DNA of 64,000 bases from Leptolyngbya sp. NIES-3755. GTDB taxonomy: Bacteria; Cyanobacteriota; Cyanobacteriia; Leptolyngbyales; Leptolyngbyaceae. Shown piece after piece: positions 9,202 through 15,524 of the stretch. Location of the stretch: NCBI GenBank assembly GCA_001548435.1, contig AP017310.1, forward strand, positions 34,207 to 98,206. The letters run 5' to 3'. Position 1 is the first letter of the stretch; each line of letters opens with the position of its first letter. Position numbers and translations under genes: made by a program. The notes beneath the pieces are model-generated. The model ran no database searches. It had not been told where the DNA came from and worked only from the letters and a program-made list of their open reading frames with translations.

Positions 9202-9897
9202 ATGAACTCAACTCCTGTGATTGCCATTCAAAACCTGACCTATAGCTTTGGGAAAGGAGTACTGCAAAAGACAGTGCTGGCTGATATCAATCTGGCGGTT
9301 AACAGAGGTGAAATTGTGATTCTGATGGGTCCGTCTGGTAGTGGTAAAACTACGTTACTAACTCTGATTGGAGCCTTACGATCTGTACAAACCGGAAGCC
9401 TCAAAGTGCTAGATCACGAGTTGCAGGGTGCTAGCAAACCGAAGCGAATTCAGGTTCGGAGCCAGATCGGATTTATTTTCCAAACTCACAATCTGCTGCG
9501 ATGCCTGACCGCTTGGGAAAATGTCAGTATGTCCTTGAAACTACATCAACAAATTCTCCCCAGTGAACGGCGGGAACGAGCGATCGCCATGCTACAGGCA
9601 GTCGGTTTGGGTTCACAAGCAACCGATTATCCAGATCATCTTTCCGGTGGACAAAAGCAGCGAGTTGCAATCGCGCGGGCACTGGTAAATCATCCGCCGC
9701 TAATTTTGGCAGATGAACCCACTGCCGCACTCGATCGTAAAACGGGTCGAGATGTTGTGGATATTCTGCAACGGTTGGCAAAAGAACAGCACTGCGCCAT
9801 TTTGCTGGTGACTCACGATAATCGGATTTTGGATATTGCCGATCGTATTGTGCAAATGGAGGACGGACACTTATGCAGCAGCCAAAGAGCCACATAG
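9202..9897 (+). CDS. devA: DevA-family ABC exporter ATPase
   Basis: 231-residue ATP-binding subunit starting at ATG 9202; the in-frame extension back to 9115 overlaps devC and is rejected. All ABC motifs are visible: Walker A MGPSGSGKTT, Q-loop IFQTHN, signature LSGGQKQRVAIARAL, Walker B LILADEPTAALD and switch His in LVTHD. The LolD/MacB-like architecture agrees with the DevC permease directly upstream. It is the last gene of the plus-strand transport operon; a strong hairpin follows at 10009-10044. It is the only ABC ATPase in the window and is of the exporter class, so it should not be counted as the missing FecE. Confidence 0.92.
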   Translation: MNSTPVIAIQNLTYSFGKGVLQKTVLADINLAVNRGEIVILMGPSGSGKTTLLTLIGALRSVQTGSLKVLDHELQGASKPKRIQVRSQIGFIFQTHNLLRCLTAWENVSMSLKLHQQILPSERRERAIAMLQAVGLGSQATDYPDHLSGGQKQRVAIARALVNHPPLILADEPTAALDRKTGRDVVDILQRLAKEQHCAILLVTHDNRILDIADRIVQMEDGHLCSSQRAT

Positions 9898-10008
9898 GTC
9901 ACAGAGTTTTTGCCTCTCTAGCATTCTTAATTTGCTATGTAGCTGTCGCAAACCCAAAGTTTTGAAAACACGCATATTAATCGGTTTATTAGAAATTAGA
10001 GGTTCAAC

Positions 10009-10044
10009 CAACCCACTAACTTTTATCTAAAAGTTAGTGGGTTG
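10009..10044 (+). terminator. Strong hairpin after the transport operon
   Basis: A perfect 16-bp inverted repeat (arms CAACCCACTAACTTTT and AAAAGTTAGTGGGTTG) with the 4-base loop ATCT, 111 bp after devA. There is no long U-tract on the right, so it may act in both directions or as an RNA-stabilising hairpin. The rest of 9898-10179 shows no gene and no other clear element. Confidence 0.6.
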
Positions 10045-10179
10045 TTCAAATAGCAGAGACTCAGACCAGACAAGGATTTCACGCGCCAAAGTTCTGCCAT
10101 CTGTAAAATCTTAAAATTTGCTACTCATTAAGTTTTAGGGTTTAATACATAAAAGTTAGTTAGCTTTCAATTAGACCCA

Positions 10180-10779
10180 ATGGCATTTCAAAAAGGCGAA
10201 AATCCGCATCGTCCGATCGCAGGTTCAACGATCAAGGTTGAGCCGATTCGTGACAAAAAAGCGATCGTCCGCATCAAGAAAATTTTGGCAAATCATCCTC
10301 GTGATCTTTGTCTATTCACAGTGGGCATCAATACTGCTTATCGCGCTAATGAATTGCTGTCACTCAGGGTTGGGCAAGTCAAAGGATTGCAAATCGGAGA
10401 TGTCCTCGAACTCAAGCAAAGTAAAACACATAAGTATCGACCTGTGACACTGAATGCAACTGCGGTCGCAGCAATCCAAAATCTGCTTCAAGCTTCGGAA
10501 CTTAGAGAAGACGATTTTTTATTCAGTGGGCAACGGGGCGTATTGACTGTTCCAACAGTGAGTACTTTAGTGAAGTCCTGGTGTCAGAATGTTGGTTTGC
10601 GTGGCAACTATGGAAGTCACACACTCCGAAAGACATGGGGATATTGGCAGCGAGTCGAGCGGGGAACCAGCATTCCGTTGCTAATGGAAGCGTTCGGGCA
10701 CGCAACACAACGACAGACGCTTTCTTATTTGGGAATTCAGTCTGATGAAATTGCAGAAATTTATAGCTTTGAGTTGTAG
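10180..10779 (+). CDS. Minimal tyrosine recombinase/integrase (catalytic domain only)
   Basis: 199-residue site-specific recombinase. The catalytic set is visible: Arg55 (YRANELLSL), Lys near 82-85 (ELKQSKTHK), His147 and Arg150 (SHTLRKTWGYW), His174 (AFGHATQRQ) and nucleophile Tyr183 (LSYLGI). There is no N-terminal SAM-like core-binding or arm-binding domain, as in small plasmid and phage integrases. It stands alone between the siderophore transport operon and the defence island. A 14-bp inverted repeat lies 56 bp downstream at 10835-10878. It may have served in gain of the island or in resolution of plasmid multimers; neither is shown. Confidence 0.88.
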   Translation: MAFQKGENPHRPIAGSTIKVEPIRDKKAIVRIKKILANHPRDLCLFTVGINTAYRANELLSLRVGQVKGLQIGDVLELKQSKTHKYRPVTLNATAVAAIQNLLQASELREDDFLFSGQRGVLTVPTVSTLVKSWCQNVGLRGNYGSHTLRKTWGYWQRVERGTSIPLLMEAFGHATQRQTLSYLGIQSDEIAEIYSFEL

Positions 10780-10834
10780 TTAGGTTGATGTGCTGCGAGA
10801 CGAAAACTTGATGATTGATGACATTCCAGAGAGT

Positions 10835-10878
10835 TTTCTTGTGTAACTAGAGTTTTTTGCCTTGAGTTACACAAGAAA
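10835..10878. repeat. Inverted repeat, TTTCTTGTGTAACT family, copy 1
   Basis: Perfect 14-bp arms (10835-10848 and 10865-10878) separated by 16 bases. The core TTCTTGTGTAAC / GTTACACAAGAA recurs in the pairs at 50484-50526 and 50917-50968. This copy lies between the convergent ends of the recombinase and the SNF2 helicase genes, so it could be a bidirectional terminator or a recombination-related site. Confidence 0.75.
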
Positions 10879-10927
10879 GCGATTTCAGGTTGGTGGCTCT
10901 CTGTATGAAAGTTGCTGCTACACCAGG

Positions 10928-13900
10928 CTATTTCTCGAAGTAGTTAGTAGCATGATGTAGCAGTTTTTCCAGCAAAGGATCTCCAGGAAGCATCAGTCGC
11001 AATGAAGGCTGTTCTTCATACTTTGCGGGATCAAACGTGATGAAGTACTGTTGATGTCGATCGAGCATTTTCCACACGCCTTGACTGATTCGCTCGAACT
11101 GAATCCCTCGTGAATGAAGCAGCTTTGAGGTGGTAAACAGTGTCTCAATTTCACCGATCGACATCGTAGCCATTGCCATCGGTTGTCGCATGATGGCTAA
11201 ATCCGCCTGCACATCCATTTCAACCATTTCATCGATCGCAGGACGCAGGGGCGGCGTTTCGAGAACGGTTTCAAACTCGGATAGCAGTACGTCTTCTTCT
11301 TGAGGATCAGCACTGTTGAGCGCTCGTTCGATGAAGGTTGGAACTTTTGCCAGAATCGGCTGGAGTTTGCCCACAACCGTGGAGAACGCATCAATGCGAT
11401 CGCGCAATTTGCGATACACTTTTGCTTCAACGGTTCCATCGTAGTAAAAGTTATGAATTCGTACTGTTGGATAGCGCTGACCGATGCGATCGATGCGTCC
11501 AATTCGCTGCTCAACCCGCATTGGATTCCACGGCATATCATAGTTAATTAACACACCGCAAGTTTGTAAGTTCAAGCCTTCACTTGCAGATTCAGTACAA
11601 AGCAGGATTTTGATTTCGCCCTTACGGAAGCGCTGTTTGATGTCTTCCTTGGGTACAGTTGTCCATTGATTATCGCGGTAAAGCTCTCCGCCTCGACCGG
11701 AATAGCAAGCGAGTTGATTGCCAAAGCTAGAGCGCAAAAATTCTCGCAAATAATCCATCGTGTCGGTGTATTGCGTAAAGACGATCGCGCTATCTCGTGT
11801 GTTTAGTTCCTGTCGTAGCTGCGTGAGAAATTGAGCGCATTTCGTATCTTCGCCTGTGTTCTCGAACTGAAGCAGCAAGTCTTGCAGATATTCAATTTCT
11901 CTTGGATGAACTGGCTCGAAGAATGTTTTTAAGCCATCGATTACCGCATCTTCAGCCTCATCAAGTTCGATTAAATCGTCGGGAGTAAGGCTCGTTTGCT
12001 GTCCGGTTTGCAGGTCATTCAAGCGGCGATCGAGCGATCGAGCGATCGCATAAAATGAACTGGTCAGCCGTTTGCGATAGAGCGTCATCAAGAATCCTAA
12101 TGCTTTGCGGTTTTCTTTCTGAGCTAAACGGTAGAAGTGTCGCACGTAATCGCTCACTGCCCGATATAGTTCCGCTTCGCGTGCGGACTCTAACACAACG
12201 GCATTGTCCCACACCTCCCGGACTGGCACATCTTTTTCGAGAACGCCTAACTTGTAATACTGTCTGAGCGTATCGCGGGTGTGACGAAACATCAGATCCT
12301 TGAGTGGCGTATTGACCGTGAGAAATTGCCGAGAAGCAGTCATAAAGGCTTCATCTTTAGTTTGATTCGGAGCAATACGGATTCGTCCTTTTTGCCAGGT
12401 ATCTTCGAGCTTGTAGGCTAAGAGTCGATCGCGTTTCGTCAAATGTTGCTGCAATCGTGGACAAGATTGACCGCCTTGAGCAAAATAATCGGTGGACATC
12501 TGCTGCCAGAAGTTCAGAATGTGTGAATCAACTTCGCTAGCAATGTGTTTGAAGTAATCACAGAAGTTATCAGCATATTGCCAATGTCCTTTTAGTCCTA
12601 ATAGGTTGAGTAGATCGAACACCTCGATCGGATCAATCTGCATCGGAGTCGCTGAGAGCAATAATAAAGCTTTAGTTCTATCCTTGAGCTTTTGCATCAA
12701 CTCTAGCAATCGATTCGGGGTTTCCTTCCGATTCTGAGGAGATTTACGACGAGCATGATGGGCTTCATCGAGAATCACAAAATCCCACGGCTCAGAGTCT
12801 AACAGTTCTTGCATTCGTTCTTTGCGGCGCACCAGATGACTCGAAGCCAGAATGAGATTTTGTGTATTCCAAGGATTTTCAGCAAGGGGAATCGATCGCT
12901 TAAATGAATCTCGCAGTTCGCCTTGGGATAAGCTCCAAAAATGCAGATTGAATTTCTCGCGCAGTTCATCTTGCCATTGGGGTTGGACACTAGCGGGAGC
13001 CAGTACTAAAATGCGCTGTGCTTTTTTTGAGAGAATGAGATAGCGCAGAATTAAACCCGTCTCGATCGTTTTTCCCAGTCCAACTTCATCGGCGATCAAT
13101 CCGTTGCGCGGAAATTCTTCAGCATAGCGACGCAGAATTTTGATTTGGTGAATCCAAGGCTGAATGGGAATCGTTTTGAGGGTGAAATCGAGACAACCTG
13201 GATGCTCGTGGAGCGTTGCAAGTTTCTTGAACTGCTCAATTTCGCGCTGATAGTCTTCGGGTGATTGAGGGGCTTCGGACAGAATTTCGGGAGAGACTTC
13301 GAGATCGAGTTCTTTCTGATCAAACTCGATCTCCTGGCTCCAAGTGGGCTTGTGTTTCGGAACGTACTGTAACAGTCGCTTTTTAACAGCTTCGGGCACT
13401 TCAAACACTCGCACATTGGCGGTTTGATTGTTCCAGAGTCGCTCAAAGCGATCGCATTCTAATTTCACCCGCTCTAAGTCCCGTCCGCCTTCCCAAGCGA
13501 GATACACATGGAAGGATTCGACATTGGCATACCAGCCGCCGATCGATTCATTATTCGAGCCGCTGAATGCTAAGCGATCGCCATTACTATCTGTGATGAT
13601 GCCAACTTTTTCGTGAAAGAGGCGATTTGGATCAAGCTGTTCTTGGCTATTTTCTGGAGTGCCGTCCGATTTGAGCGGAATCGCGATACGAATATCGAGA
13701 ATGTTGTTCTGAATCAGCCAGCTTAAAATCTCGAAGTGTTTGAGTTGGGCAAAGTTGGTTGGAGGTTGTAGGGATTCGTTTAAGCGATCGTTCATCATCG
13801 ATCGCAGTTCATAGCCTTTCTGAATTGCTTGCAGGTCAGCAGGGCTAAACTGACAGCCCATAATCAGCCGCATTTGTCCGGCATTGTCGAGCATTGCGCC

Positions 13901-14062
13901 GAGTCCACGGGCGACTTTGCTGAGAATAGAACTGTTGAAAAATCCGGCTTTGCGATCGTACTTCACCGCGCATTCCAACGCTGGAATATAGAAATCAGAG
14001 ATCGGATTGTTTTCGTCGCTTGAGTAGCTAATTTTCCAACGGTGGTTATGCAGAGAAGCCAT
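10928..14062 (-). CDS. PLD-type nuclease / SNF2 helicase fusion, restriction-like effector
   Basis: 1,044-residue protein predicted to translocate on DNA and possibly cut it. The N-terminal part carries a phospholipase-D-type HKD motif: H150, K152 and D158 in FHEKVGIITDSNGD, followed by FSGSNNES. The SNF2/SF2 helicase follows: LIADEVGLGKTIETGLILRY (Walker A), FVILDEAHHARR (DEAH box), LLLSATPMQ and, in the C-terminal half, RVEQRIGRIDRIGQR (motif VI). Such PLD-SNF2 fusions accompany DUF1156 methylases and DUF499 ATPases in restriction-like defence modules (established by gene association). It is the last gene of a five-gene minus-strand operon and starts 5 bp after vapC ends. Confidence 0.88.
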   Translation of the reverse strand: MASLHNHRWKISYSSDENNPISDFYIPALECAVKYDRKAGFFNSSILSKVARGLGAMLDNAGQMRLIMGCQFSPADLQAIQKGYELRSMMNDRLNESLQPPTNFAQLKHFEILSWLIQNNILDIRIAIPLKSDGTPENSQEQLDPNRLFHEKVGIITDSNGDRLAFSGSNNESIGGWYANVESFHVYLAWEGGRDLERVKLECDRFERLWNNQTANVRVFEVPEAVKKRLLQYVPKHKPTWSQEIEFDQKELDLEVSPEILSEAPQSPEDYQREIEQFKKLATLHEHPGCLDFTLKTIPIQPWIHQIKILRRYAEEFPRNGLIADEVGLGKTIETGLILRYLILSKKAQRILVLAPASVQPQWQDELREKFNLHFWSLSQGELRDSFKRSIPLAENPWNTQNLILASSHLVRRKERMQELLDSEPWDFVILDEAHHARRKSPQNRKETPNRLLELMQKLKDRTKALLLLSATPMQIDPIEVFDLLNLLGLKGHWQYADNFCDYFKHIASEVDSHILNFWQQMSTDYFAQGGQSCPRLQQHLTKRDRLLAYKLEDTWQKGRIRIAPNQTKDEAFMTASRQFLTVNTPLKDLMFRHTRDTLRQYYKLGVLEKDVPVREVWDNAVVLESAREAELYRAVSDYVRHFYRLAQKENRKALGFLMTLYRKRLTSSFYAIARSLDRRLNDLQTGQQTSLTPDDLIELDEAEDAVIDGLKTFFEPVHPREIEYLQDLLLQFENTGEDTKCAQFLTQLRQELNTRDSAIVFTQYTDTMDYLREFLRSSFGNQLACYSGRGGELYRDNQWTTVPKEDIKQRFRKGEIKILLCTESASEGLNLQTCGVLINYDMPWNPMRVEQRIGRIDRIGQRYPTVRIHNFYYDGTVEAKVYRKLRDRIDAFSTVVGKLQPILAKVPTFIERALNSADPQEEDVLLSEFETVLETPPLRPAIDEMVEMDVQADLAIMRQPMAMATMSIGEIETLFTTSKLLHSRGIQFERISQGVWKMLDRHQQYFITFDPAKYEEQPSLRLMLPGDPLLEKLLHHATNYFEK

Positions 14063-14067
14063 ATCAC

Positions 14068-14514
14068 TTAAGGAGAGATAGATTGAGACAGAATAACAAT
14101 AGGCATTTCAGTGATTGATCGTAGTCCTTGATCATTGGTGAGAAAGGTTGTGCATTGTGTAGTTAAAGCAGTTGCAACGTGAATGGCATCGGGTAGCTTT
14201 AAGTTTGAAGTTGCTCTTAAACGAGCGGCTTCAATCAGGAGCGATCGCTGTATGGGAATGACTCTCAAATACTGACGGCTGGAAATAGCTTGCCTGTATT
14301 CGATTTGGCGAGGAACTTTTTGATCAAGCATAGGTTTAACTAACGTCTCAGCAAGGGACAATTCGCTGGTCACTGCGGTAAGCCCTCCTTGGTCGATCGC
14401 TTGAAATAATTCTGCTAATGCTGTTGAAAAATTTGGGTGTGCTTCTAACGCATAAATCCAGATATTTGCATCCAGATAGACGCGATTGCCTTGAATAGCA
14501 GTCAAGATTCCCAT
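14068..14514 (-). CDS. VapC-like PIN-domain toxin
   Basis: 148-residue PIN-domain ribonuclease. The acidic active-site residues are visible: Asp in VYLDANIWIYALE (residues 11-23), Glu in LSLAETLVKP, Asp in LKLPDAIHVATAL and Asp in FLTNDQGLR. It overlaps the upstream antitoxin-like gene by 13 bp, the usual toxin-antitoxin coupling, and ends 5 bp before the helicase. Being cotranscribed inside a restriction-like operon is unusual: the pair could stabilise the module or act as an abortive-infection branch (inference). Confidence 0.85.
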   Translation of the reverse strand: MGILTAIQGNRVYLDANIWIYALEAHPNFSTALAELFQAIDQGGLTAVTSELSLAETLVKPMLDQKVPRQIEYRQAISSRQYLRVIPIQRSLLIEAARLRATSNLKLPDAIHVATALTTQCTTFLTNDQGLRSITEMPIVILSQSISP

Positions 14515-14885
14515 GCGTCGCGTTCCTGCCGAATAAATTGATCAACTTCTTCAGGAGTTGCAAAACTGCCCTTTGCTGAACCAATGAAGCTTGCTAGAGG
14601 ACGATCGCTTCTAACAGAGTACTCATCGCGGCTACCGTAATATAGCTCCATCATCCCCTGCTGTTCTGCATCCATATTTTCCAGGTTCGCTGCTAGTTGA
14701 TCAAATGCCTCTTGTTCTTCTGGTGTGCGAGGTCGGTTGAGAAATTCATTGAGCCTTCGTCTTCGCTCTTCGGGCGTGATAAATTGCTGCTCATCAATGT
14801 CGATTACAATCTCCGTTTCATTGGGAAGATCGATCGCTTCAATTAGCTCGATCGTTCTTCCGCGTAAGATTCCTTTGACTTTCAT
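14502..14885 (-). CDS. VapB-like antitoxin
   Basis: 127-residue acidic protein preceding and overlapping the PIN toxin. The N-terminus MKVKGILRGRTIELIEAIDL looks like a small swapped-hairpin (AbrB/DUF104-like) DNA-binding fold. The C-terminus, FIGSAKGSFATPEEVDQFIR, resembles the toxin-neutralising tails of VapB proteins. Its start overlaps the stop of the PD-(D/E)XK-like gene as ATGA (14882-14885), so all three genes appear translationally coupled. It may autoregulate from inside the operon, but no separate promoter is evident. Confidence 0.75.
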   Translation of the reverse strand: MKVKGILRGRTIELIEAIDLPNETEIVIDIDEQQFITPEERRRRLNEFLNRPRTPEEQEAFDQLAANLENMDAEQQGMMELYYGSRDEYSVRSDRPLASFIGSAKGSFATPEEVDQFIRQERDAWES

Positions 14886-15505
14886 TGGGTGGCTCCTTGC
14901 ATTAGGTTTTGTTCACAGTGTTGAAAGATAAAATTGAGAGATCCCAAAATGGATTGAAGATCACTCACAGCGTAGAGCAGTGTTTCATATACAGCACCTA
15001 AAGTATCAAGTTTGTAGAACTTCCAGCCTTCGCCGTTGGTGACGATGCCAAAAATGTCGATCGCTCTTCCAATTTGTTGATTACTCCATTGACACGCTTG
15101 CATCTCGACTAAGCACTGTGCTGCTCCTTGCTCAAAGTCATCTTTTTTCGCTTCAACAATGCACAAGAAAGGAGTACCAAAATAGCCGCGATTTTCAGTG
15201 ATTAAATAGTCTGCTGCACCATGAGCAACTTCGCTTTCTAAATTCGCTCCCTTCCAAATTTTCAGACGCTTGAAGGCTTGAATTGCTTCGAGCAGAATGG
15301 CATCGATTAAGAGTTTTTTGCCTTCTTCCGTTCGTTCTAAGTCGAATAATTTGAGTCGATCGAGGTGCAATTGAAAGGCATCTGTTGGGGAAAGGGGTTC
15401 TGCGTTAATCTCCCAAAGGATTAAGTGTTCAAGGTTTAGCTGCTTGTAGGCTTCATCGAGCTTAAATTTGGAAAATGCTTTTTTCTTAGCGGGGGTTGAT
15501 TTCAT
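14882..15505 (-). CDS. PD-(D/E)XK nuclease-like protein in restriction-like operon
   Basis: 207 residues from the ATG at 15505, which has a strong ribosome-binding site (GGAAGGAG four bases upstream); a frame start at 15547 would overlap the methylase and is rejected. Central residues GAADYLITENRGYF and FLCIVEAKKDD fit the PD-(D/E)XK core (Asp ... Glu-x-Lys), with a helix containing Gln after it (GAAQCLVEMQA). It starts 19 bp after the DUF1156 methylase and overlaps the antitoxin by 4 bp. It may be the nuclease or a DNA-end sensor of the system; the family has no assigned function that I know of. Confidence 0.7.
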   Translation of the reverse strand: MKSTPAKKKAFSKFKLDEAYKQLNLEHLILWEINAEPLSPTDAFQLHLDRLKLFDLERTEEGKKLLIDAILLEAIQAFKRLKIWKGANLESEVAHGAADYLITENRGYFGTPFLCIVEAKKDDFEQGAAQCLVEMQACQWSNQQIGRAIDIFGIVTNGEGWKFYKLDTLGAVYETLLYAVSDLQSILGSLNFIFQHCEQNLMQGATQ

Positions 15506-15524
15506 GAGTCTCCTTCCACAGCGG

